Below are positions 1 through 11,277 of a stretch of DNA of 64,000 nt, piece after piece (position 1 is the first letter of the stretch; each line of letters starts with the position of its first letter). Made by a program: the position numbers and the translations under genes. The DNA is from Linyphia triangularis (lineage: Eukaryota > Arthropoda > Arachnida > Araneae > Linyphiidae), in NCBI GenBank assembly GCA_963978545.1, contig OZ021733.1, positions 31,944,924 to 32,008,923 of the forward strand, read 5' to 3'. The notes beneath the pieces were generated by a model that was not told the origin of the DNA, did not search any database, and saw nothing but the letters and a program-made list of their open reading frames with translations.

Positions 1-1194
1 ATAAACAAAGCATCGAACTCAACAATAATTTTCAATTTTTTTTTGTTGTTCTTCATCAGCATTTCAAATTAAATTTTTATTTTTAAGTAGTTACCGTAAA
101 ACTGAAAACAGACTCAATTAATTATATTTTCTTTTCAAAATAATTCAGAATTGATAAAAAGAGTTTAAGTCAATTGATTATTATTGCCAAGAGAAGAAAT
201 CCAGAATCCTTGAATTTATCTAAAATAAAAATACTAAGCTATTATAGCTTTGTTTAGACAGTAAATTAGGAATTAATAAAAAAAAAAAATACTATAGTGA
301 AAGACGGGTTGAGAAGATGCATAAGATTTTATGGAAATTAAATGGTAATTTTCAGTGTTAATAAGCTGAATTATTCAAAAATTTAAAAGTTGTTTAATCG
401 TAATTATAATTAATGCAATTCTTAATACATGACAATCCTTAATACAAGGCAAACAATACATGGCGTCATTTGTGTGAGTTTTATTTGTAATGAACCTAAT
501 TTGGTACAATAAAGTGCAACTACTGAATAATAATGTTAAAAAATTATATCTTTATTCTTAATTTATAACGAAAATAATTAATCTTTATATGATATTTCTA
601 TGAATTAAAAAATCTCATGCCCTAAAAAGAAACACAAAACTCCAATTTTTTGCTTCCAATGTATCTATATTTTACTTGATATATGAAACATATAATGAAT
701 TAATATAGTTCCAATATAACCGATGCATTTTAATTTTAAATGTGTTTGTTTTCTATGTAATCAACTCATAATTAAGTAAAAAGCGTACATTTTATTTTGC
801 CTTCAATTTATTTTCTGTAATTATACTCAATAATATTAAGATTTAAAGAAATATTTGCAAAGCTGATATACCAAAATTAAAAAGATAAACTATATTCCAA
901 AACATTTTTATTTCTTTACAGTTTTATTCAATATAATGGGAATTATTATAGAGCATGATATTTCAAGGTTAAGAATATTTCATCTATATTTTAAAAAATC
1001 TTAACTGAATTCATATTTAACATATCAGAAATTAAACTACGCATAACAATCCATGTATATAAATTACAAGAGTACATGTTAAAATTAATTAAAAAAAAAG
1101 AAATATAAATTATCCTAAAAAGATATGTAGAGTAAAAGAAAACTTTCCTGGAAAAAAAATAATATATATATATATATATTGAGTGCAAATTTTG
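1..1194. other. AT-rich DNA with no recognised feature
   Basis: This stretch is very AT-rich, with dense stops in every frame and short A/T runs. A short (AT)n run lies near 1163-1181. I see no coding region, RNA gene or repeat that I can support. Confidence 0.5.
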
Positions 1195-1655
1195 ATCTTC
1201 ATTTATCAAGGCCAATGGGGACAAAGGTACCTTTGCTTTTTCAAGCAATAATATGTACCAACCCCAATTCCTGAAGATCGGTAGTGGGTTGTACTGTACT
1301 GGATGTAAGCACACACTCACTCGTTAGAGGGATTGCACTAGTCTACCTATAACCACCGAAGAGTTCATTTCTACATCCTTTCGGTAGCTACCCAGTAGAT
1401 GGTAGCATTTATGACCGCAAGTGGAATTTCTTAATTTATTGTCAATACCAAGCAGAAGACTTGTTATACCACCCCCAGATGTATTGCTTTTTATGGGAAC
1501 TTTTAGGACTTTGCAACCACGACTGATTTAACGTGCCCCAGTCACCATTAGCGAATACGTCGGTATTTAGTCGGTCCCAGGCCCTGAACTCGCCATCATC
1601 AGGATTGTGAGCACTAGCCAAGGGTCTAGCCTGTAATACTAGACACAATATTTAT
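1195..1655 (-). repeat. Possible SINE-like or composite dispersed repeat
   Basis: The base composition is clearly richer in G+C than the flanks, and the boundaries with AT-rich DNA are abrupt. Read on the minus strand, 1442-1648 stays open for 68 codons without a plausible host protein. Its text (gctagtgctcac, ggcacgttaaatcag, aagtcctaaaagttccc) is in the style of tRNA-derived SINE bodies in invertebrates. Only one copy is in the window, so neither boundaries nor family can be fixed. The alternative is a single exon-like island, but I recognise no protein domain. Confidence 0.35.
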
Positions 1656-2946
1656 TATCCTGTCCTTTAAATATTCAATATCACGAGCAAGAGTAATTCA
1701 CACCAAATCGTGGTATTTTAAATTATAAATACCAGTATAACTTATACAGTGTCAAATGTTACAGAACAAAGGTTGAAGAATATGTAGAGAGGACTGGATT
1801 TACAAGCTTTACTAAGTCAGACTTACCAAAGGTGATTAAAGGGAGCATACATAACAGGAGAAAAAGTCAGACATTAAGTAAATTAAAAACTAATGTCGTA
1901 TCTTATGTCGTAGGTCATATATCAAAAAACTAAATCAAGCTGTATGTAAGCACAATTTACATTAATAGATTCTATCATTATGGAGAATTTATTTCAAAAC
2001 GCATACTAATTTGTTTCGTTTGATACATAGATATTTTCGGCATATTCTTATATATGACAATTGTGAAATATACACTGAAACAATTACCAGTATACACTTC
2101 GCTTTCAAATTCTGATAAAAAAGTCAATTACTAGTAGAAAATATGTAATGGTGCCTTACGTGGAAAATCAGTATTCAAAAATAGTTTAGTCTATATTTAT
2201 TGATATTTACAAACATACCTCATAAGGTGGACCAATATTAATGAATCAAAAAATTACCTCATAGTGAGTTTTTGTAATTGATAATTTGCAGCTGTGCCTT
2301 AATTGATATTTTTTCCAATTGTTAGAAACTTATATCAATAACAATTTCTTAAATAACTTAATTACTTAATCTATTACGAATTATACCATAACCGTTAGTT
2401 ACTTAAAATTCTTTTAAAAATTAAATAAATTTTCGTTGTGGAAAAAACCATTAATTAATATCATTGAGTATATACCACTGCTATTTTTAATCAGAATAGC
2501 ATTTTCTTTGCTAAAATATATTTTAAAGCAATATAAAATCTATAAAGTATGTTGTTAAGTAATGTGCTCATTAGTTACCTAAATAAGTAATTTGCTCAGT
2601 TAGTTGCTATTTATGGCAAACAAAGTTGTTTTGAATCAAATATATCATACATTTTTCATTCGTTATAAGCCATAAAAAATAACAGTTTGACAGGAAAGAC
2701 ATATTGCCATAACGTTTCTTACGAAACGTTATTGCCAGTTTACAGTCACCGTAATTCATACATTATCATTTAACGCGTTATTTATGTGTATAAGTTGTCA
2801 CAAATAAAAGAATTAATCTCATTTCGTAAGTGAAGCGGAAAATTTTAGGAACATTAATCATTGAAATGTGAAAATGTGATACATCGATTGATAGCAAAAA
2901 CAAACTCGGGATTTTTCTGAGAGAGAAAGAATTTCAGATACCTATA
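1656..2946. other. AT-rich DNA; one short perfect hairpin
   Basis: No gene is visible. At 2709-2732 there is a perfect inverted repeat, ATAACGTTTC, a TTAC loop, then GAAACGTTAT, giving a 10-bp stem with a 4-base loop. Nothing around it suggests a terminator or RNA gene. Chance or a very small palindromic element are both possible. Confidence 0.4.
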
Positions 2947-3712
2947 CAGGGTGATTTCTCGTATCCTTTTAAGCCCTTTAAATTTGAGAGTTGAAAAAGT
3001 CTCGTATAGCCAGGGAAATAATGTATAACTATACCAAAGTGACTATGCTAAGATACAATAACTGCACCACTAGCTGCAATTTATGGTAGTTGAAAAATAA
3101 CTAAAAAACTAAAGGAGATAGGCAAAAAGTCCAGTTAGAAATGTTTTTACAATAATATGAAAAAACCGTAGAAAAAGTTTCATTAAGTGCACTGTAAAAT
3201 TCATGCAGATGTATGATAACACCAGGGAACACGTCCCACAATCCAAGTTGGTTTGTTTGTACTCTCAACTACTTATTTTTATACCCAATGATGGCTAATC
3301 AGGACGGCATCTACAGCTTAATGGGGATTCCACAACGAACAAACATTCCAAACACAGGATTTGAATCCGGCACCTTAAGCACTAACACCACAGCCATCAG
3401 GATGGGAATCTCAAATCAGGACGAACCCTTTTTTAAGTCACGAATAGTCCATATTTTCTGCCACAAATATCTCCGCCAATTTTACAGATAATTTAAGAAA
3501 CTTTTTCCTGTGGTTTTGTCATATTATTATGAACATTTTTCTAATAAGACTTTTTTTTTGCCTATCACCTTTACTTCTTTAGTTATTTTTCGTAACTTCC
3601 ATATATTGCTGCTAGGGGAGATGTATTTAATTTACCATAGGTACACGTTACTTCCCTGGCTATATGAGACACCATTATTAAAGGACTTGAAAGGATTTTA
3701 GAAATCACCTTG
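2947..3712. mobile_element. Foldback MITE, copy A, TA target site (Tc1/mariner-like)
   Basis: The element starts CAGGGTGATTTCTCGTATCC just after TA and ends in the near reverse complement (CAAGGTGATTTCTAAAATCC on the other strand) just before TA. The inverted arms run for about 270 bp each (about 2947-3215 and 3440-3712), so it is a long-armed foldback. There is no transposase. TA duplication and a CAGGGTG-type terminus are usual for non-autonomous Tc1/mariner relatives; that class is inferred. A SINE sits in the centre and splits the hairpin. A diverged second copy lies at 32415-32890. Confidence 0.8.
3245..3414 (-). mobile_element. tRNA-derived SINE, family 2, inside MITE copy A
   Basis: On the minus strand this reads tggctgtggtgttagtgc (box A-like), then gattcaaatcctg (decayed box B), then a body with cgttgtgg and ctgattagccatcattg, and an AACC-type tail. 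It matches the copies at 31553-31737, 33503-33652 and 55013-55190. It lies at the centre of the foldback element, so it is younger than it. I could not assign a clean target-site duplication. Confidence 0.7.
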
Positions 3713-3714
3713 TA

Positions 3715-4600
3715 TATATAGCAAAATTTAAAAGCAGAATTAGAATACGTACTTATTTAAGAACATTCATTACGAATAACAGTTCCGAATGCTTCAACTT
3801 CATGTTTAGAAACCGTTAGTTACTCATATTTTTTATTTATTCGAATATATTATGTATGTGTTGAATGCGGGGATCTGTCCACGAATCCTTCATTTACAAA
3901 TCTATTGCTTTAAAGTCTTGATCAGTAAAAGCCTTTCTTTATAAATTAGAAGGATAAATCACATTGCAAACGATAAATAAACCATACATCCAAGAGAAAT
4001 GTATTCCTGTAACTTCTAGAAAATAAACTCCGTGCTTTCAAATATGTGAGCAGTAAATCTTGGAATTAAAATCATCTAAAATTTGTGGAGGATAGCAATA
4101 TTTATTCCTTGGAAATGCTGACTTTACATAAAGTTGCAACTTGAATATGCATTTGTTTTAGTTTTTAAACTTTGTGCCTTGAAATAAAAAAGTACGCAAG
4201 GGTTCTCATTTTTAAGAATACTTTTTTTAGGGATGAAACAAAAAGATCTGTTTAACTTTAAAAATGCAATTATTGATTTTTCAAGCGATTTGTTTGTGTT
4301 AAATGTACACAAGAAATGGAATTAGTATAAATCAAGTTCAATGCACCTATTAAATAAAATCAAAAACAATAATATGTAAAGAGAGTAATAGCAATAAACA
4401 TAATAAAATAAAGCCAAGTATGTAAAAATACAATAAAATAAAGTGCAATACTCAGTAACAAAAATAATTATTTTCGCTTTGTTACATTAATTAATCCTGA
4501 ATTTATCCCATTAAAGATACGTTTGGCTCAAATGACATTTTCTTACTCTGAACTATACCAACCAACCAAAACAGCTTTAATGATTAACATTGACACATTA
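3715..4600. other. AT-rich DNA with no recognised feature
   Basis: Only short open frames without recognisable content are present. The 62-codon minus-strand frame at 4124-4312 is phenylalanine- and lysine-rich from A/T bias and is not supported as a gene. Confidence 0.5.
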
Positions 4601-4604
4601 CAAT

Positions 4605-5323
4605 CCTCATTGATAAATTATGATGTTCATTGATAAATTATGATGTTCACTGATATAGTATGAGGTTCATTGATAAATTATGATGTTCACTGATATAGTA
4701 TGATGTTCATTGATAAATTATGATGTTCACTTATATAGTATGATGTTCATTGATAAATTATGATGTTCACTGATATAGTATGATGTTCATTGATAAATTA
4801 TGATGTTCACTGATATAGTATGATGTTCATTGATAAATTATGATGTTCACTGATATAGTATGATGTTCATTGATAAATTATGATGTTCACTGATATAGTA
4901 TGAGGTTCATTGATAAATTATGATGTTCACTGATATAGTATGATGTTCATTGATAAATTATGATGTTCACTGATATAGTATGATGTTCATTGATAAATTA
5001 TGATGTTCACTGATATAGTATGATGTTCATTGATAAATTATGATGTTCACTGATATAATATGATGTTCATTGATAAATTATGATGTTCACTGATATAGTA
5101 GTATGATGTTCACTAATATAGTATGATGTTCATTGATAAATTATGATGTTCACTGATATAGTAGTATGATGTTCATTGATAAATTATGATGTTCACTGAT
5201 ATAGTAGTATGATGTTCATTGATAAATTATGATGTTCACTGATATAGTAGTATGATGTTCAATGATGTTCATTGATAAATTATTATGTTTATTGATACAT
5301 TATGATGTTTATTGATAAATCAA
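4605..5323. repeat. 20-bp/40-bp minisatellite with higher-order structure
   Basis: Two related 20-mers, tgatgttcattgataaatta and tgatgttcactgatatagta, alternate almost perfectly, giving a 40-bp dimer. A variant beginning tgagg recurs 240 bp apart (4661 and 4901), which suggests a 240-bp block was duplicated. From about 5098 the second monomer gains an extra gta and the repeat lengthens to about 43 bp. The last copies near 5270-5323 are degenerate. There is no coding capacity. Confidence 0.97.
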
Positions 5324-8300
5324 GTTTACTGCCAGCCATTTTTTACCTGAAGCCACTCAGCAGTATTTTGCCCTCTAATATCTGTGTGTTACAATATGCC
5401 TGAGAGCTGAAATTTCTTTTACGGGTAGCTGTTAGCCACTTTAGAAAGACCCCTACATTTCAAGTCTTCAATTATATTGGTTGTCTAGATAATCAAGTTC
5501 GAAAATGGCGGGAAACCACATATTTTGAAATCCACCCAAAACTCATTCACTGATCATTAAAATTACTAAGGTACTTCTAGCGTAGCGATAAGTATCAAAT
5601 TTGGTATTCTTGTAATATTTAACATGTATTCAATGGAAAAATTATAAAAATCAAGACTTCCCCCTCCGAATCCGCTGAAGGATGCAATGTTCGAAAAATT
5701 TGAATCTCAATTCTAATATACTTCTATTGGGGCTAGAATAATAAAACTTAAAATGCTAGTAGTTCTTAGCATAGATAAATAGAGGAGAAAGTCAACACAC
5801 TCCGCAAAGCCTCTAAAATCAAAAAATAATACAAAAAGTGTACTTGGCAATTTCAAATTTGACCATAGGCGATATTTTATCGCCAAAGAAATGATCTCCA
5901 ATTGTTAATTCCCTCCCCCCCATCGCCAATTTTTGTTTGCATTGATGAATAAACTATTTATTTCAAATAATTTTATATTATCATCATTCATATTGAATGC
6001 ATAAGAACGCCATGGACTGCGGTCCGGTAAATATAACTTTTTTAGAAAAATCTTGTGAAATTCTCCGTTAATTGGATGTTGTTGAGAACTTTCTTTAAAC
6101 TTCCTTAAAACCAAATAATAATTAAAAAAAATAAAGGAATCGGCTAATTATATAGAACTCGTAGTTGGCCGCCAACATAAAGTTTGTCAACGGTTGATTG
6201 TATAATAAGTAAGTGCCAAAAATAACAAGTATGCTTAATCCTTTCTATCCCAGAAAGTTTTCTTTCAAGTTTAAATATTACGAACACTAAACATTTTAAA
6301 ACTAGTTATTGTTCAGCAAATAAGTAATAAATTAATTTAGCACCTTAAAAAAAGATTTGAAATCCCAACAAAATACATCTCTGTAAAAAGGCGCCAAGTT
6401 TTTCATGTAATTTACAACCCGTATTTATTATGTCCCGTAATTTGCAACAACTTTAAACTTTCCTCTACTTTAGATCTCAATACTTTTCACGGCCATAATC
6501 ATTGCATGAAGATCGTGGCACCTTTTTACAGAATATTTTTGTTTGGATTATGTCCAAGTTTATACGAGTTTAAAGTTAGGAAAACACAATATGTAATATG
6601 TAAACTGTTTCCTGATTGTAATGTGGATGAAAACGTTAGTTCAGGAAGTTATAGAAAAACATTAAACCTATTGTTAAAACTCTTTCAGTCACAGTTATTT
6701 ATTTTTCATTCTAAAAATCTAAAATTTATAAATATACTCATTTGGTATCCAGAATAACATGGTTGAAAGCAATTTTTTTTTAATTTTTTTTTAAATTAAA
6801 ATTCAGAATGATTCCAAATGACATCATTGGGCATAGGTATCGAACAAATTCAAGTGATTTCACTTCGGCATTTCAAAATATATCAAATAATATTATAAAT
6901 CTTCTATTTGGTCGTAAATATATCTTAACGTAGTGAATACTGTTAGAAAAAAATAGCAATAACGCGGTAATAACAGTATTAATCTAAAATAAACTATATA
7001 GACGGGAAAAGGTGTTGAATTGTATTCAACTCCCACTGAAGCCAAACGGAATCACCACATTTCAATCTTTACAAATGCTAAAATTTTAAAATATATATCC
7101 GTTAAAATGGTAAATATTCAATTTTGAAATATTAAAGAAAAAAATATGAACATACCTTGAAACAGTTATTTGATTCAAATTACTTAAAAATGAAATTATT
7201 TTCGGCATCTTTTTCGGAATTGAGTAAACATAAAAAAGCATCATTTCATTCATCAACATAACCCGTGCAGCCATAAATTGGTGAACAAATATATATATAT
7301 GGACAGAGAATAGTTTGATGATTGTAAAAACGTTGATTCGGATTCACTGGAAGTATTAGGTGAGGAGACAAAAAAATATTAAATGTTGTTAAAAATTGGC
7401 ATCACTGGGACTGAAAGGGTTGAAGCTCAAAACATGTATTTTGAATGTATTGTAAAAATTCTCTTTTAATATTGAACAGATAACTGATTTAAACAATTAA
7501 TAATTTTAATGATACTTTGTAAATTTCAAGACAAAAATCTTACTATAAAGTGAATAAAAATTCCTCCTCCAAAATTACTCCTAAGTATTCCATTTTCAAA
7601 CTAAATATGGTGAAAATTAGCGGCTCTTGTGTAAACATTTAATTTTTAAACAATCCCAAACTAGCTGCTAAATCCTAATTTCTGTTTAAAAATACCATTT
7701 GCAAAACTAGATATTTTTCTTTGCAACTAGATAATTAAGTACCCGAATATTCTCCGCTTATTTTCCTAATGGTAAAATGGAAGATAGTTGATCTTCCTAA
7801 TTGTTAAAACTCCAACCCTAATATTGCATTTATTTTTACTAACTGTGAAAAATAATGAATTGCGTTCCACGTTCTGAAGCAGTAAAATGGCATTCCAGTT
7901 TTTGTATTAGGAAATGAAACATGTAAGCATATAAATTCAAATTTTGAAATGCCCTTTCTGTTGATGCAACTTCTATTAGCTTATGCAATTAAATAATACA
8001 GTTAATTATAATTTTTAAAGAAACTGTATGATTGAGATAATTAATTAAAAAAAAATTTATGTAAGCCATTTATTTAGTTTACTTAGGTTCTTGAATTAAT
8101 TTTTAAATCATTTTAAGTTATAAACAGTTAAAAAAAAGTTCTTTCTAATTTTAGCATGTATTAATCAAAAGATAGTTTCTCTTTTCAAGAAATATAATGA
8201 TTTCTATATAATATTTAATTACTTCATTAATTATATGAATATATTGAATTGAATTAATTAGTAAAACTATTCACATGTTTGAAAACTCAACTAAAACTCA

Positions 8301-9004
8301 ATTATTAGACATTCTTCAAAACTCTTTTTGCAAAATTTATTAAAATAGAACAGCTTTTTTATATTTAACCATAAATCTTTGTAAATAAATATTTAAAAAA
8401 AAATAACTAAACATTTTCACAAGTATTTTCTTAAAATTTTACATTTTGATACATGAACTTACATATAGCTTACGACCTAATATCTAAAGAGCTTTACAGT
8501 AATAATTTAATAGATATAAATTTAAACAAATTACAGTAAATGCAGGAATCATTTTCTATAAAGTTTCTTATTTAAATTATTACGTTCGGTTCACTTCAGA
8601 TAACATTTTAAATTACATGTATTTCAAATATAATTACATTATATTTAAAATAAATGTAACACATTTTTAAACATTAATTTCAATTCATCCTAATAAAAAT
8701 GACCATACATTTGAGTTAGGTTCCTACTTCTCAAGATATGTATCGTATTTTAGGAATATTTCCAATAATATAAAAAATAAATTCGAAAAACCAAAGATAA
8801 TGTATTGACTTAACGTAGAGAGAAAATTACCTTGACAATTTTCTGTTTATATAGTAGATAGATTCTGTAATGTGATTTAAAATATATATTTTAGGAATTT
8901 GTTTAAGGTATCGACTTCTAATAGTGTGGTAGGAGTACAATCATTTCCCGAATGGTTGTAAGCAAATAGGAATGATTTTCATTCCCCATCAAGTTATAAA
9001 AATG
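5324..9004. other. 3.7 kb of AT-rich DNA with no recognised feature
   Basis: I see no repeat family member and no convincing coding region. The longer frames (5713-5901 and 5905-6114 on the minus strand, 6506-6757 on the plus strand) have no recognisable domain and amino-acid usage typical of translated A/T-rich DNA. A short (AT)n run is at about 7290-7300. Confidence 0.5.
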
Positions 9005-9330
9005 TATAGTACTTTATTATAAATACAAATCATTATGTGCTTACGCATAAGAGTAGTTGAAATACCAGAATTTGTAATGTAAGGAAACTTAGTTCTATGT
9101 TCTTACAATTTTTCAGAAATTTTTCAATTGTTGCAAGCATTTTCTTCTTTTTCTTATATAGTTTCAAAATATACTTATTATAAATACACATCATAATGTA
9201 CTTATGTATAAAGAGCAGTTGAAATACAAGAATTTGTAATGTAAAGAAACATAGTTCTATGTTTCTTATAATTTTTCAGAAATTTTGCTATCGTGCAAAC
9301 ATTAGTCTTCTTTTTTCCTTGTATAATTTA
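9005..9330. repeat. Tandem duplication, unit about 161 bp
   Basis: The segment starting tattataaatacaaatcat at 9015 recurs, diverged, at 9176. Both copies carry gaatttgtaatgta, a ctatgtt segment and tttttcagaaattt in the same order. It is a simple two-copy tandem duplication of non-coding DNA. Confidence 0.85.
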
Positions 9331-9564
9331 AATATGTACAAATATTAATCAAACATAATTTGACAAATTAAAAGTATTCATTTGTTTTACAAGTTGGACA
9401 TTATTAAAGCAACTGTAACGAACTAAACACGGCACTAAAATTTTCAAGGTGGAATGTGGTGATTTTTATTATTACTTTTAATTACCCATATGTTTACATA
9501 TGGTATATAAAGTATTGTTTGCAGTAAAAAAAAAGTTCATTTTTTTTCTGCATTTCTTCACATT

Positions 9565-10045
9565 TTGGAACATCTTGACTTCAAAAAAGTTGTCTAGAAA
9601 AAAATGTGTGTCTGTGTGTACATAGTTAGTATAACTCTCGAACGAGTTGGCCTACTATGTAAAAATTTGGTGTATGGGTAGTGGTAGCCATGAAAACTTC
9701 CATTAAGGGTTTCGTCAAAATCGTGCATGCTTATGAGCATGCCATAGAAAAAATCCTATTTTTCAGCAATTGGCTAAATAACAGTTATGGCGATTTCGAT
9801 CAAAATCGCTGTGATAATGCCTCTTACGGTTTTTGAAAGGATAATGTAAGAATTATCGAAAAGTCTATCAACAAAATCACCATTTTGATGATGTTGTTTT
9901 TTCTTAAAGTCCCATTTAAAAATTATAGCCAAAAATATCTCCTAACTGGACATTTTTCTACATGAAGGATGGAAATATAAAAACGGTAAATAACATCAAA
10001 CCACATCAGTATAATAGTATATTTGAAGTGCGATGTTCCACCCAC
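9565..10045. mobile_element. Dispersed repeat with short terminal inverted repeats, copy 1
   Basis: The left end reads ttggaacatcttgacttcaa and the right end, on the other strand, reads tggaacatcgcacttcaa, so the ends form imperfect inverted repeats of about 18 bp. The body contains gtgtctgtgtgtacat, a string close to taactctcgaacgag, and a caaaatcgctg motif. All recur in the same order at 36190-37340. No coding region survives. The class is unknown; a non-autonomous DNA transposon is the simplest reading. Confidence 0.6.
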
Positions 10046-10157
10046 CAAGTTAAGATTGCAATGATATGGCACATGTTCTACCGGCAAACACTTCTTAGCA
10101 CCACTTCTTGAAGTTTTATTTAAGATCTACATTAAAGTTTAAGAGATGTCATTGATT

Positions 10158-11277
10158 ACCTAATACAAGGGTCGGCAGACTGTATTCGCATGCAACTCTT
10201 CGCATGGATATTTGGGACTATTAAAGTTCTAAGTAACTCAGCATAAAAACAAACTTATAAGTAAACTTATAAGTAAATGGTCATAATTGTGTGATTTGTT
10301 GGGGTAAACCCAGAAAACGTAACGAAACACAGAGAGAGGAGTAGGGTGTAGAGTGGTAATGTTTTTCTCAAATACCAATTAAAGTCAACTTCCATCTGGC
10401 ATCTTCTCAGTTGAGTAGTATGGGAGTTCACTCACCATGCTTCACAGTCTAAGTTGTTTCGAGCTTTCGTTGTTGACTCATCTCCGACTGAGGAATATTG
10501 CATCTTTTGCTGTAAAATCCCGTGGTTGTGCACACTGTTAAAATGCCATTTACCTTTGGAATGGTTCGTAAATTCAGACTCTATTTCTGTCACTTATAAA
10601 GTGCTTAGAGCGGGCATATACGTCTGGTAATTTTGAGTATCTAGAAGAATTCGAGATCGAAATTTTCTAGTGTGAACCTCTCTCTCCGATGAGAGGATAT
10701 TGGGACCACGACAGGTTTAATTTGCATCAGCTCCCAATAGGTACACGCCGACCAAACGGTATAGTGGTTAGCGTGCTAGCTTCTAGACCGCGAGGTTGCG
10801 GGTTCGAGTCCCGTGTTAGGCGTGGGTGTATGTAAATGTATGTTGACTTGTCTATTGACAAATGTTTCGGCGCATTATAGCCCTCGTGTTGCTGACGGCG
10901 CCAGATAATCTGAATACAACCAACCCAATAGGTACACACCTATCTTTGGTGGCCACCGAGGACCAAATTTAATTTACCTTTGCTTTTGATATACCATATT
11001 GGAAAACATGGCCTCAACTTCGTCCAAAAGGACAATAAAAATCGTGAATTTAAGACGAATGAACTGAACTATTGCTTTCATTCCGAACAAATATGAACTG
11101 CAGACTTGTTTCTTCTGCCATGAATTTTATACTTTATAATAATATAAAAATGATTTTAGTTAAAAGCTCATATTTGTACTGCTTATATTCACTTTGCGGC
11201 TCTTTAAAAATTTTGCTATTATAATTATTGAATGTTTGGCTCTTAGCGCACAAAGTCTGATGAACACTGACATAATA
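10158..11277. mobile_element. hAT-type DNA transposon, internally deleted, 8-bp target duplication
   Basis: The element proper is 10166-11269. It starts CAAGGGTCGGCAGACTG and ends, on the other strand, CAGTGTTCATCAGACTTTG. The flanks are ACCTAATA (10158-10165) and ACATAATA (11270-11277), a 7/8 match of the length hAT elements make. A plus-strand frame at about 11008-11150 reads MASTSSKRTIK and later FIPNKYELQTCFFCHE, broken by a stop. This resembles the start and BED-finger region of hAT transposases. The rest of the transposase is missing, and a SINE lies inside. Part of its interior recurs at 53955-54195. Confidence 0.8.
10733..10937 (+). mobile_element. tRNA-derived SINE, family 1, full length, nested in hAT
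   Basis: The body is 10747-10923 (177 bp), flanked by a perfect 14-bp duplication CCCAATAGGTACAC (10733-10746 and 10924-10937). The head looks like a tRNA: box A-like TATAGTGGTTAGCG at 10760 and a perfect box B GGTTCGAGTCC at 10801. A T-arm stem surrounds box B and a partial acceptor pairing is possible. The head most resembles Asp/Glu-type tRNAs, without a clear anticodon. The 3' end is an AACC-type tail. It should be transcribed by RNA polymerase III and mobilised by a LINE. The 70-codon minus-strand frame here is an artefact. Confidence 0.95.

Noticed and set aside
4605..5323. CRISPR array
   Set aside because: Repeats are contiguous with no unique spacers and the DNA is eukaryotic. It is a minisatellite.
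10747..10823. A genuine tRNA gene
   Set aside because: Box A, box B and a T-arm are present, but the acceptor stem is imperfect and no clear anticodon arm forms. The unit continues into a SINE body with target duplications.
10727..10939. 70-codon minus-strand frame reading TRDSNPQPRGLEA
   Set aside because: It is an antisense translation of a tRNA-derived SINE. The same peptide appears at 14504, 18014 and 27062 because the SINE does.
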